This document shows positions 1 to 8,947 of a stretch of 64,000 bases of DNA, one piece after another. The stretch comes from Bog-756 sp963756515 (lineage in GTDB: Bacteria; Actinomycetota; Acidimicrobiia; Acidimicrobiales; RAAP-2). Position numbers and translations under genes: made by a program. The stretch lies in the NCBI GenBank assembly GCA_963756515.1, contig CAVWNV010000010.1:1-64000 (forward strand). The letters are read 5' to 3'. The notes below the pieces were generated by a model, which saw nothing but the letters and a program-made list of their open reading frames with translations, was not told the DNA's origin and ran no database searches. Every line of letters begins with the position of its first letter. The first letter of the stretch is position 1.

Positions 1-2623
1 GGCGAATGAAGCGGAATGCCCGACGCCGGATGCGCCGTTCCAGCCGTTCGCTGTGGGTGGAAGCGATCCGAGGGGTCCTGGCGTGCGGCGCCCGGTAGAA
101 ACGGGTCTTGGCCAGCTCGACCAGGAACAGGTAGACGATCACCATCCCGAACAGGATGAGGAAGAACTGCGTGGGCAGCGGCGTGAAGCCCAACAGGTTG
201 GCCAGTCCCGTGTAGGGAAGGAGCGCGCCGACCAGCGCCGCCCCGGTCGGGACGAGAAGCATGGGCAGACTGGGCCGGCTCCTGAAGAATGGGACCCGCC
301 TCGTCCGGATCACGTAGACGACGAGGGTCTGGGTAGCGATCGATTCGACGAACCAACCGGTCCTGAATTCGACATGGCCAGCATGGAGCAACGAGAGCAT
401 GACCCAGAAGGTGATGAAGTCGAAGATCGAGCTCACCGGGCCGAACACGATCATGAAACGCCGGATGAACTTCATGTCCCAGGCTGCCGGCCGGGCCAGG
501 GCCTCGGGGTCCACCCGGTCGGTCGGGATCACCAGCTGACCTGCGTTGTACAGCAAGTTGTTGAGGAGGATCTGCGACGGCAGCATGGGCAGGAACGTCA
601 GGAACACAGAAGCACCGGCTGCACTGAACATGTTGCCGAAGTTCGAGGACGTGGCCATGAGGACGTACTTCATGGTGTTGGCGAAGATGCGGCGACCCTC
701 CATGACGCCTTCGGCCAGTACCCCGAGATCCTTCTCGAGCAGCACCACGTCAGCGGCGTCCTTGGCCACGTCGGTTCCTGAGTCCACCGAGATCCCGACA
801 TCGGCATGGTGCAGCGCCACCGCGTCGTTGACACCGTCGCCGAGGAACGCGACATCCTTTCCGGTGCGGCGTGCCACCTTGATGATCCGCGACTTCTGAT
901 CGGGGCTGATCCGGGCGAACACCGTCGTGTTCGGGATCGCCGCTTCGAGGTGGTCGTCGTCGAGCGACTCGATGTCGGCACCGCTGAGCACCCCGGTGCA
1001 GTCGACCCCGATGTCCGAACACACCTTGGCCGCTACCAGTCCGTTGTCCCCGGTGATGATCTTCACCTCAACCCCCAGCCGTTCGAGCTCGGCGATGGAG
1101 GAGCCGGCGTCGGCCTTCGGGCGATCAGCGAAGGTCAAGAAACCCTCCAACGCCAACCCCTTCTCGTCCTCGGCGGTGAGCGCCTCGACGCCCTCGGCGG
1201 AGCGGGTGGCCACAGCCACCACCCGGGCTCCCTCGGAGAACAATTTCTCGAGCGCCGGCCGTGCGCCGTCGGGGACGTCCGTGCACCGGTCAAGTACCGC
1301 CTCGGGGGCACCCTTGGTGATCAAGAGCGGCTTCCCACAAGAGTCCTTCACCAGCACCGACGCCAGCTGCCGCTCGTGGTCGAAGGGAAGGATGGCGAGC
1401 CTCTGATAGGCAGCGACGGGGGCGATCCCCTGCCCGGACGCCACTTCGGGGGCCGACCACAAGGCCTGGTCCAATGAGTTCCCCCCGACGGGCCTCCCGT
1501 CGGTGACGGTCGCTTCGTTGCACACGAGCCCGAGCAGCAGCGGGCCATCGCTGGCGCTCCCCGTGGCGTCCAACGCCCGTTCGAAGGTAATGACCCCTTC
1601 GGTGAGGGTACCCGTCTTGTCGGTGAAGAGGATCTCGATATTGCCCAGGTCCTCGATGGCAACGAGTCGCTTCACCAGGACCTTTTTCGCGGCAAGCTTG
1701 CTCGAACCGGCGGAGAGACTCACCGTGACGATGGCCGGCATCATCTCGGGGGCGATGCCCACGGCGATGGCCAGGGAGAACAGCAGCGCTTCGATGAGGG
1801 GTCGGGCCAACAGCACGTTGGCGATGAAGATGAACGCGGTCAGGATGGCCGCCACCCCGAACAGGAAGCGCGAGAATCGTGACAGGCCCATTTCGAAGGC
1901 CGTCTGGCCCTGCTTCTCGGACAGGCCCGCGGCGATCTGCCCGAAGGCAGTCCCGGCTCCGGTCCGAACCACCACGCCGAGGGCCGAACCCTGATGGACG
2001 ATCGTTCCCATGAAGGCACACCCGGGCTGGTCGAGCGGCTGGCGGCCGGTGACGGGCGCCTCCGACTTGGCCACCGGCATCGACTCGCCGGTCAGTACCC
2101 CCTCGTCGCACTCGAGCTCGTCGACCTCCAGCAAGCGGATATCCGCCGGAATCAGGACGCCGATTCGGAGCGTCACCACGTCACCGGGCACAAGGTTCGT
2201 CACTGCGACCCGGCTTGCCTGTCCGTTTCTGCGAACTTCGGCTTCCTGGCGGATTTTGGCGCGGAGTGAGGCCATCGCCACCTCGGCCCGGTATTCGTTG
2301 AAGAAGCCCAATCCGACACTCAGGGCGACGATCACAGCGATGATCACGGCGTTCGTACCGCCTCCGGTCAATCCTGATATCAGGGCGGCGACGAGCAGCA
2401 GGATCAAGATTGGGTTGCGGAGCTGGCGGAGGAGGACGGCGGTGGCGTGCACCCTGTGCGTGCCCAGCGTGTTCGGCCCAAACTGTCGTAGTCGCTCGGC
2501 CACCTCGTCGGACGACAGACCGTCAGGGCCGCTTCCCAGGCGCGACAGCACCTCGACGGACGCCAGCCCGGCGGCATCGGCGAGGTCTAATTCCCCGATG
2601 GGGGCGGGCGCAGCCACAACCAC
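1..2623 (-). CDS. mgtA: Magnesium-translocating P-type ATPase (MgtA family), 3' end beyond window
   Basis: About 874 residues are visible, close to the full length of the family. The protein should import Mg2+ across the cytoplasmic membrane using ATP. The frame carries an N-terminal cation-ATPase segment (GLSSDEVAERLRQFGPNT in the form LSSDEVAERLRQFGPNT), the actuator TGES motif, the phosphorylation motif DKTGTLTEG, and the hinge motif GDGVNDAVAL. The segment SSNFGNMFS followed by LPMLPSQILLNNLLY is typical of MgtA/MgtB rather than Ca2+ or K+ pumps. An in-frame stop lies at 2669-2671, so the start must be a GTG at 2623 or 2617; neither has a clear ribosome binding site. The divergent MFS gene begins 293 bases away, so both promoters lie in 2624-2916. 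The last residues run off the left edge. Confidence 0.9.
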   Translation of the reverse strand, partial: MVVAAPAPIGELDLADAAGLASVEVLSRLGSGPDGLSSDEVAERLRQFGPNTLGTHRVHATAVLLRQLRNPILILLLVAALISGLTGGGTNAVIIAVIVALSVGLGFFNEYRAEVAMASLRAKIRQEAEVRRNGQASRVAVTNLVPGDVVTLRIGVLIPADIRLLEVDELECDEGVLTGESMPVAKSEAPVTGRQPLDQPGCAFMGTIVHQGSALGVVVRTGAGTAFGQIAAGLSEKQGQTAFEMGLSRFSRFLFGVAAILTAFIFIANVLLARPLIEALLFSLAIAVGIAPEMMPAIVTVSLSAGSSKLAAKKVLVKRLVAIEDLGNIEILFTDKTGTLTEGVITFERALDATGSASDGPLLLGLVCNEATVTDGRPVGGNSLDQALWSAPEVASGQGIAPVAAYQRLAILPFDHERQLASVLVKDSCGKPLLITKGAPEAVLDRCTDVPDGARPALEKLFSEGARVVAVATRSAEGVEALTAEDEKGLALEGFLTFADRPKADAGSSIAELERLGVEVKIITGDNGLVAAKVCSDIGVDCTGVLSGADIESLDDDHLEAAIPNTTVFARISPDQKSRIIKVARRTGKDVAFLGDGVNDAVALHHADVGISVDSGTDVAKDAADVVLLEKDLGVLAEGVMEGRRIFANTMKYVLMATSSNFGNMFSAAGASVFLTFLPMLPSQILLNNLLYNAGQLVIPTDRVDPEALARPAAWDMKFIRRFMIVFGPVSSIFDFITFWVMLSLLHAGHVEFRTGWFVESIATQTLVVYVIRTRRVPFFRSRPSLPMLLVPTGAALVGALLPYTGLANLLGFTPLPTQFFLILFGMVIVYLFLVELAKTRFYRAPHARTPRIASTHSERLERRIRRRAFRFIR

Positions 2624-2916
2624 AGGACCAACTTGACGGCCCGAACCCGCGATCGCTAGAGCCGTTGGTCACACGTTGCCCCGGGGAGCGACAGCGGCTC
2701 CCGACCAAACCAGTCCGGAGGTGGGCTCCCGGCCCGGAGGGGCCAGTTCTCGCCGGTCGCATGCCGCCACAACGGGCGTGACGGGTCGTCTGTGGATCGG
2801 AGATCGGTGGCCCAGTAGACGCCCCTTGGAACCTCCTCGAGACCGGTGAAGGCATGAGGGCGGCGGAAGAGGCTTTCGGCCCTGGGTCGCCGTCGCCGTC
2901 TGGGGTCTAATGAGGT

Positions 2917-4491
2917 ATGAGCTTGGCTGCGTCACCGGTGGTGATTCCACCGGGCCGCAAGAGCGCTCACCGTTGGGCCGTGTTGGGTGTGTTGTGTGCC
3001 GCCGCACTCATAGTGAATCTGGACAACACCATCCTGAACGTGGCCCTGCCTACGCTCGTACGGCAGCTTCACGCCACCTCCAGCGATCTGCAGTGGATCG
3101 TGGACTCCTACGCCATGGTATTCGCGGGACTTTTGCTCGTAGGTGGCAGCCTGGCTGATCGCTTCGGGCGGAGGCGGCTCTTTCTCTTGGGTCTGACCGT
3201 CTTCGCTGCGGGTTCGATCGGCGCTGCGCTGTCCGGTTCGGTGAATGTCCTGATCGGATGGCGGGGCATGATGGGAGCTGGTGCGGCCCTCACCATTCCG
3301 GCGTCGTTGTCGATCGTCAATGATGTGTTCCGAGACCCCGGTCAACGGGCACGGGCCATTGGTATCTGGGGCGGAACCATCGGTCTCGGTATCGCCATCG
3401 GTCCCATCGCCGGTGGATTGTTGCTGACCAGGTTCTGGTGGGGATCCGTGTTCCTTGTCAACGTCCCCATCGTCATGGCGGCGCTGGTTGGAACCGTCTT
3501 GCTGGTGCCGAACTCGAGGAACCCGGCAGCCGGGCGGCCGGATCCGGGTGGGGCGCTGCTTTCGATCGTCGGACTAGGTCTTCTTCTCTGGGCAATCATC
3601 GAGGCGCCATCCCATGGATGGGCCTCGCCCCTCGTGGTCGGCGCAGGGCTGGCCAGCTTGGCTGCTCTGGGCGCATTCGTGGCGTGGGAGGCCCGCAGCA
3701 CTGACCCGATGTTGAAACTTGAGTTCTTCCATGATCGGCGCTTCTCCGTAGCTGCGGCAGGCGAGTGCCTCGGGGTCTTTGGGCTCATGGGCGCGCTGTT
3801 CGTACAGACCCAGTTCTTCCAGTTCGACCTCGGTAATTCGCCTCTCCGGGCCGGACTGCGCATTCTGCCCATGGCGGCTGCGCTCGTTGTGAGCGCGGCG
3901 CTGTCCCCGATCGTCACCCGCGTCATCGGCGTCAAGTTCACGGTGGCCTCCGGCTTGGCCGCCATCGCCGGCGGGCTGTGGCAGATCTCGGCCACAGCCG
4001 GCCTCGCCACGACCTACGGAGATGTGGTCCCCGGCCTGCTGCTGCTGGGTCTCGGAGCCGGGCTCCTGTTGCCGACGGCGACGAACTCCGTGGTGGGGTC
4101 GGTACCTCAGGGCGACTCGGGGATCGGATCGGCGACCAACGCCGTCGCCCTTCAGGTCGGTGGGGCTTTCGGCGTCGCCGTCGTCGGAAGCGTGCTGTCG
4201 ACCCGCTATCAGGACCATATGACGACGGCGCTCGCCGGCCGGAACGTGCCAGCGGCGGCTGCACACGCCATCGATGGGTCACTCGGCGGCGCGCTCGCCG
4301 TGGCGAGCCGCGCAGGTGGAACCGCCGGCACCCTGTTGGCACGCGCCGCCCGGGGAGCGTTCATGAGTGGCATGGAGGTGTCGTTCGTCGTCGGCGCGGT
4401 CGTGGCTTTCGGCGGCGCCCTCCTGGTGCTGGCCCGCCTGCCATCTCGAGCATCTCGGCCATCGAGCGACGGACTTGATGGTCGACCCTGA
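2917..4491 (+). CDS. MFS drug exporter, DHA2 (EmrB/QacA) family
   Basis: A 524-residue membrane protein with about 14 predicted membrane segments, the normal size for DHA2 proton-drug antiporters. The loop GGSLADRFGRRR after the second segment is MFS motif A. GAALTIPASLSIVNDVF and the following GIWGGTIGLGIAIGP match the DHA2 antiporter motif region. It should export a hydrophobic drug or metabolite with proton antiport; the substrate cannot be told from sequence. The upstream neighbour (MgtA) is divergent, and the downstream neighbour is a convergent aminoglycoside-kinase-like gene, so this may be a small resistance patch. The ATG at 2917 follows a weak purine-rich stretch. Confidence 0.9.
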   Translation: MSLAASPVVIPPGRKSAHRWAVLGVLCAAALIVNLDNTILNVALPTLVRQLHATSSDLQWIVDSYAMVFAGLLLVGGSLADRFGRRRLFLLGLTVFAAGSIGAALSGSVNVLIGWRGMMGAGAALTIPASLSIVNDVFRDPGQRARAIGIWGGTIGLGIAIGPIAGGLLLTRFWWGSVFLVNVPIVMAALVGTVLLVPNSRNPAAGRPDPGGALLSIVGLGLLLWAIIEAPSHGWASPLVVGAGLASLAALGAFVAWEARSTDPMLKLEFFHDRRFSVAAAGECLGVFGLMGALFVQTQFFQFDLGNSPLRAGLRILPMAAALVVSAALSPIVTRVIGVKFTVASGLAAIAGGLWQISATAGLATTYGDVVPGLLLLGLGAGLLLPTATNSVVGSVPQGDSGIGSATNAVALQVGGAFGVAVVGSVLSTRYQDHMTTALAGRNVPAAAAHAIDGSLGGALAVASRAGGTAGTLLARAARGAFMSGMEVSFVVGAVVAFGGALLVLARLPSRASRPSSDGLDGRP

Positions 4492-4636
4492 CGCGTTGGT
4501 CCTGATATCGGACAAATCGTTCGGCTCCCGCCAGGGATGGTCTCTTCCAGGCTGTTGTCCGATCGAGCCGTCCCAGGCCGGTCTGAGGGTGCGATGACTT
4601 CTCCGGATGCTGCTTGTTGGCACGTCGGGGCACGGC

Positions 4637-5587
4637 CTAGGAAAGGTCTGCAACTACCTCGACCAACTCCATTGTCTGCTCGGTGTTGAGCCTCAGCTGA
4701 TCCCAGTTCCCCTTGTAGGCGGCGTACGACTGGGCATCGAGCCCGACGTGAATCTGATAGCAGAGCAACCGCGCCTCGAGATCATCTGGCGCCGAACCAC
4801 CAGCTTCCCAGTGCCGTCTCAGTTCACCGGCCAGATCCAATTCTGGCCATGACGTATACCGTGGCTGGCAGTACAGGAGCCAGGCCGCGTCATACAGATA
4901 GTCACCGTACATGGAGTTGCCCCAGTCCAGAACGGCGCTGATGCTGTCTCCCCGGACGAGGACATTGTGATTGAGCAGGTCATTGTGGATGACATGTCGT
5001 CGAGCGGGCATACGCTCAGCCAGCTGCTCGAGTGCGTTCAGCGCGGCGTCAAAGTCTCCGGTGCCGCCGGGCGAATGCTCCAGCGCGGCTCGCCAACCGT
5101 GGGTCCGGTGGGTAGGTGGATCTCCCTCAAACTTGTGAAGCAGTGCTTCCTGCCAAGTTCCTTGCCGGCCATTGCCGTCCGACTTCCAGTTGCCGTAGCC
5201 CTCACTGGTTGAGACGTCAATGTCGCGGATGGCATCCATCGCCCTGAAGAGACCGGGAAGAACTGCCCGGATCTGGTCCCCGTGAAGCTCGTCGAGGAAC
5301 TCACCCCGGGCCCGACTGGATAGCGCAAAGAAGCCGGCCTCGGTCTCGTCGAGCTCAAGAACTGTGGGAATCGGAAGCTCATCAGATGCCCAGCCGGAGG
5401 CGACACGGTCCTTCTCGTAGTCCTCTCCATGGCGGCCAAAGCGGGCTACGACCCGGGTTCCATCGAGGGTCAGGGCGTAGGCCTGGGACCAGTCACCACC
5501 GGAAAGAGGGGTGACCTCGCTCGCCCGGTCACCGAAGCGATCGTCGATGAAGGCTTGAACCTCGCGTTGATCGAGTATCTCAGTCAT
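4637..5587 (-). CDS. Aminoglycoside phosphotransferase-family kinase (hygromycin-kinase-like)
   Basis: A 316-residue protein of the APH/choline-kinase fold. The catalytic loop is HNDLLNHNVL (His201, Asp203, Asn208 region), and the Mg-binding DFG-equivalent is LDWGN (Asp221). The N-terminal lobe has GGDWSQAYAL and the lysine-strand equivalent VVARFGRH. The order and spacing resemble hygromycin B 4-O-kinase-type enzymes, but the true substrate could be another amino-alcohol or sugar; resistance is inference only. It converges with the MFS exporter upstream (145-base gap) and is read away from the tRNA-Ser gene. The ATG at 5587 is the first in frame. Confidence 0.85.
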   Translation of the reverse strand: MTEILDQREVQAFIDDRFGDRASEVTPLSGGDWSQAYALTLDGTRVVARFGRHGEDYEKDRVASGWASDELPIPTVLELDETEAGFFALSSRARGEFLDELHGDQIRAVLPGLFRAMDAIRDIDVSTSEGYGNWKSDGNGRQGTWQEALLHKFEGDPPTHRTHGWRAALEHSPGGTGDFDAALNALEQLAERMPARRHVIHNDLLNHNVLVRGDSISAVLDWGNSMYGDYLYDAAWLLYCQPRYTSWPELDLAGELRRHWEAGGSAPDDLEARLLCYQIHVGLDAQSYAAYKGNWDQLRLNTEQTMELVEVVADLS

Positions 5588-5621
5588 TGCGGCGTGCCCG
5601 ACCTGTGCTCCTGGTGCCCTA

Positions 5622-5709
5622 TGGCGGAGGGAGTGGGATTCGAACCCACGGAGGCTTGCACCTCACGGCTTTTCAAGAGCCGCGCATTTGTCCGCTCTGC
5701 CATCCCTCC
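5622..5709 (-). tRNA. tRNA-Ser (anticodon UGA), CCA encoded
   Basis: On the minus strand the 88-nt sequence begins GGAGGGATGGCAGAGCGG and ends CCCTCCGCCA. The acceptor arms GGAGGGA/TCCCTCC pair. The anticodon loop CTTGAAA sits on an AGCCG-containing stem and gives anticodon TGA. There is a long variable arm, as expected for serine tRNA, and a GGTTCGAATCC T-loop. The terminal CCA is encoded. Confidence 0.97.
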
Positions 5710-5771
5710 GAGCGCCTGTCAGGGTACTCGCCGTCCGGGGCCGGCCGGATCCCGGCCCGGCCCGCGGAGAC

Positions 5772-6758
5772 TCAGGGCCGGCCCTCGGACCGCACTTCGG
5801 ACCGCAGGGCCTCGACCCACTTGTCGGCCTCGCCCCACGATGTGGCCGCCTCGCGTCGGATCTCGGGTCCGGCCGGGCCGGCGGCCGGATACGACCCGAG
5901 GAACTTGACTCCCGCCAGCTCGGCGTGGAGATCGCGGAGGCAGTCGCTGACCACGGCATCGGCGATGTGGCCCTCGAAGTCGATGATGAAGCAGTAGTCG
6001 CCGAGGGCCTTCTTCGTCGGCCGCGATTCGAGTTTGTTGAGGTTGATGTTGCGCGCCGCGAACTGGCCGAGGATGGCGTGCAGGCTGCCCGGATGGTCGG
6101 CGTTCTGGAAGCAGGCGATGCTGGTCCGGTCGTGGCCGGTGGGTTCCGGGACCCCCGAGCGGGCCAGCGAGACGAAGCGGGTCTGGTTGTCCGGGTGGTC
6201 CTCGACGTCTTCGGCCACCAGGTCCAGCCCGTAGAGCGTGGCCGCCAGCCGGGGGGCGATGGCCGCGGTGGGTCGGGCCGACATGGCCGGGTCGTGCCGG
6301 CCGACCAGTCGGGCCGCCTCCGCGGTGGAGTTGGTGGCCACCAGCTCGGCGGTCGGGAGTTTCTCGGTCAGGAAGGCCCGGCACTGGGCGGTGGCCATGG
6401 GGATGGAGGCGACCCGCTCGATATCGGACAGGCCTGTCCCGGGGGGCGCCATCAGGTGGAGGTGGATGTCCAGAACCACTTCGCGCTGGATCCGCAGGTC
6501 GAATTCGAAGACCAGGCTGTCGATGATGTCACGGACCGTGCCCTCGATGGCGTTCTCCATGGGGACGAATCCCAGGTCGACCCGCCCTTCCTGCACGGCG
6601 TCGAGTACCTCCACCAGGGATCCGAACGGGCTGATCTCGGCCGATCCGTAGTCGGCCTCACCGAGGAGGGCCTCTTCGGTGAAGGTCCCCTCGGGTCCGA
6701 GGAATCCGATGCGCAGCGTCGACCCGGTGGCGGGGTCCGGGGATGCGTCCGAGGCCAT
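5772..6758 (-). CDS. pheA: Prephenate dehydratase
   Basis: A 328-residue single-function PheA that converts prephenate to phenylpyruvate in phenylalanine synthesis (cytoplasm). The N-terminal catalytic domain starts with RIGFLGPEGTFTEEA and contains GFVPMENAIEGTVRD and the substrate-binding region around TNSTAEAARLV. The C-terminal ACT regulatory domain carries HPGSLHAILGQFAARNINL and the ESRPT motif associated with phenylalanine feedback binding. Length and domain order are those of standalone bacterial PDT enzymes. The gene is divergent from larB, with starts 23 bases apart, so their promoters overlap. Confidence 0.96.
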   Translation of the reverse strand: MASDASPDPATGSTLRIGFLGPEGTFTEEALLGEADYGSAEISPFGSLVEVLDAVQEGRVDLGFVPMENAIEGTVRDIIDSLVFEFDLRIQREVVLDIHLHLMAPPGTGLSDIERVASIPMATAQCRAFLTEKLPTAELVATNSTAEAARLVGRHDPAMSARPTAAIAPRLAATLYGLDLVAEDVEDHPDNQTRFVSLARSGVPEPTGHDRTSIACFQNADHPGSLHAILGQFAARNINLNKLESRPTKKALGDYCFIIDFEGHIADAVVSDCLRDLHAELAGVKFLGSYPAAGPAGPEIRREAATSWGEADKWVEALRSEVRSEGRP

Positions 6759-6781
6759 ACCCAGGCAGGATAGTGAACATC

Positions 6782-7558
6782 ATGGACGAACCCGGACTGC
6801 AACGCCTGCTCGCCGACGTGCAGTCGGGGTCCCTGTCTGCGGACGAAGCCGTGCGCCTCCTCCGCCGCCTGCCCTTCGCCGATCTGGGTTTTGCCAAGGT
6901 CGACCACCACCGCCGCCTGCGGCAGGGCCTGCCCGAAGCGGTCTACGGGCAGGGGAAGACCCCCGGGCAGTGCTCGGCCATCGTGGGTGAGTTGCTCGGC
7001 TCCGGCGAGGACCCGGTGATCCTCACCCGCGCCGACCGCCGTCAGGTGGCGACGGTGATGGACGACCACCCCGGAGGGGTGTGCACCGTGACCGGTTCGG
7101 CCACCGGAGCCGATCAGACCCGCGGGGAGCTCGCCGTCGTGGTGTGGCGACCGGCCCCGCGCCGTCCTGCCCGCACGCTGGTGGTCACCGCCGGGACCTC
7201 GGACCTCCCGGTGGCCCGTGAGTGCGAGGCCACTCTCACCGCCCTCGGGCTCCGGCCCACGGTGCTGGCCGACTGCGGGGTGGCCGGGGTGCACCGCCTG
7301 CTGGCGTCGGCGGACGAGTTGGCCGATGCCGACGCGGTCGTGGTGGTGGCGGGGATGGAGGGGGCACTGGCCAGCCTGGTCGGTGGCATCACGCCGGCCC
7401 CGGTGGTGGCCGTGCCCACCAGCACCGGGTACGGGGCGGCACTCGAAGGCGTCACTGCGTTGCTGGCCATGCACGCCTCGTGCGCGGCCGGCATCACCGT
7501 GGTCGGGATCGACAACGGGTTCGGGGCGGCGTGCGCGGTCGCCCGGATGCTTCCGTGA
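6782..7558 (+). CDS. larB: Nickel pincer cofactor biosynthesis protein LarB
   Basis: A 258-residue LarB. This family carboxylates and hydrolyses nicotinic acid adenine dinucleotide at the first step of nickel-pincer nucleotide synthesis, and its C-terminal domain resembles the PurE-type AIR carboxylase. Visible features are the N-terminal helix LLADVQSGSLSADEAVRLL, the central YGQGKTPGQ, and the C-terminal PurE-like DCGVAGVHRLL, VVAGMEGALASLVGG and GIDNGFGAA. The ATG at 6782 is preferred over an in-frame ATG at 6743 because the family begins here and the longer version would run into pheA. The stop overlaps the larC start (GTGA), so the two are translationally coupled. Confidence 0.93.
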   Translation: MDEPGLQRLLADVQSGSLSADEAVRLLRRLPFADLGFAKVDHHRRLRQGLPEAVYGQGKTPGQCSAIVGELLGSGEDPVILTRADRRQVATVMDDHPGGVCTVTGSATGADQTRGELAVVVWRPAPRRPARTLVVTAGTSDLPVARECEATLTALGLRPTVLADCGVAGVHRLLASADELADADAVVVVAGMEGALASLVGGITPAPVVAVPTSTGYGAALEGVTALLAMHASCAAGITVVGIDNGFGAACAVARMLP

Positions 7559-8943
7559 CCAACGGCAACGCCAACGCCACCGCCGACACGGGCGCCACCG
7601 TCGGCATGCCGGCCGGTGCCTCCGCCCCTGGACCCGACGGCGGCACGGGACGGGTCGGTCCCCGCTCCGTGGCCTGGTTCCACTGCTTCGCCGGTATCGC
7701 CGGTGACATGGCCCTCGGGAGCCTGCTCGACGCCGGCGCCGACTTCGACGAGGTGCTGTCCCTGCTGCAGCGCCTGCCCGTCGGGGGCTGGAGGCTCGAG
7801 GTCGAGCGGGTGCTGCGAGGCGGGATCGCCGCCACCCGGGCCGTGGTGAGCGCCGAGGACAACGTGGTGGTGCGGACACACGCCCACATCGTCGGGCTGG
7901 TGGAAGAGGCCAGGCTGCCGGAGCGGGTGACGCGTCGGGCGCTGGCCACCTTCGCCGCCCTGGCCGACGTGGAGGCCCGGCTCCACCGACGTCCGGTGGA
8001 CCAGGTCCACTTCCACGAGGTCGGGGGGCACGACACCATCGTCGACATCGTGGGGACGGCTGCCGCGCTCGAGGTCCTCGGGATCGACGAGATCCGGGCC
8101 AGCCCCATAGCCACCGGGCTGGGGATGATCCGGGCCGCCCATGGGATGTTGCCCAACCCGGCGCCGGCCGTGGTGGCCCTGCTCGAGGCCGTACCGACCT
8201 GGGGCCGCAACGTGGCCGTGGAGCTGACCACGCCGACTGGGGCGGCCCTGTTGGCGGCCCTGTCGTCGGGGTACGGTCCGATGCCCCCCATGCGGGTCAC
8301 CGGTCAGGGATTCGGAGCCGGTACCCACGAGATCGACGAGCTGCCCAACTGCACGCAGGTGGTCACCGGTGTCCGCGTCGATCGACCGTCCGGCTCGGAC
8401 CAGCCCGAGGTCGACGCGGCCCGTAGCGCCTCGCATGATTCCGACCGCGATGCCGACGCCGGCCAACCGTTCGCCCTGCTCGAGGTCAACGTCGACGACG
8501 CCACCGGTGAACAGCTGGCCCATGCCGTGGCTGTCCTCCTCGACGCCGGGGCCTACGACGCCTGGCTCACCCCGGTGATCATGAAGAAGGGCCGCCCCGG
8601 CTCTGTGGTGCACGTGCTCGCCGATCCGGCCCGGGTGGCGCCGCTGCGGGCCGTCCTCCGGGACACCACCGGCACGTTGGGCGTCCGGGTCACGGCCGGT
8701 GAGCGTTGGCCGGCCGCCCGTTCCGTCGAGTCGGTGTGGATCGACGGCCAGATGATCAGGGTGAAGGTGGCACCCGGCCGGGTCAAGGCCGAGTACGAGG
8801 ACGTGGCGTTGGCATCGCGCCGTACCGGTCAACCCCTGCGCGAGGTGGCCTTCCGGGCCGAGGCCCTGTGGCGGGCCACGCGGGCCGGGCCGGATCGAGA
8901 CCCACCCGGGGGAGTGGACGAGGGCGGTGGGGGCACGGCCTGA
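7555..8943 (+). CDS. larC: Nickel pincer cofactor biosynthesis protein LarC
   Basis: A 462-residue LarC, the CTP-dependent nickel insertase that completes the pincer cofactor used by lactate racemase and related enzymes. The catalytic region begins WFHCFAGIAGDMALGSLLDAG. Histidine-rich stretches follow (VVVRTHAHIVGL, VHFHEVGGHDTIVDIVG), as does ELTTPTGAALLAALS. Unlike in Lactobacillus plantarum, where larC1 and larC2 are joined by a programmed frameshift, this is one open frame. The GTG at 7555 overlaps the larB stop and adds about 45 low-complexity residues before the conserved domain; ATG at 7606 is an alternative start. No larA is in the window; larE lies 5.5 kb away. Confidence 0.92.
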   Translation: MTNGNANATADTGATVGMPAGASAPGPDGGTGRVGPRSVAWFHCFAGIAGDMALGSLLDAGADFDEVLSLLQRLPVGGWRLEVERVLRGGIAATRAVVSAEDNVVVRTHAHIVGLVEEARLPERVTRRALATFAALADVEARLHRRPVDQVHFHEVGGHDTIVDIVGTAAALEVLGIDEIRASPIATGLGMIRAAHGMLPNPAPAVVALLEAVPTWGRNVAVELTTPTGAALLAALSSGYGPMPPMRVTGQGFGAGTHEIDELPNCTQVVTGVRVDRPSGSDQPEVDAARSASHDSDRDADAGQPFALLEVNVDDATGEQLAHAVAVLLDAGAYDAWLTPVIMKKGRPGSVVHVLADPARVAPLRAVLRDTTGTLGVRVTAGERWPAARSVESVWIDGQMIRVKVAPGRVKAEYEDVALASRRTGQPLREVAFRAEALWRATRAGPDRDPPGGVDEGGGGTA

Positions 8944-8947
8944 GCGT

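Noticed and set aside
6452..8832. Long minus-strand frames opposite pheA, larB and larC.
   Set aside because: They are shadows with His/Arg/Pro/Gly-rich, domain-free translations, caused by high GC at third codon positions.
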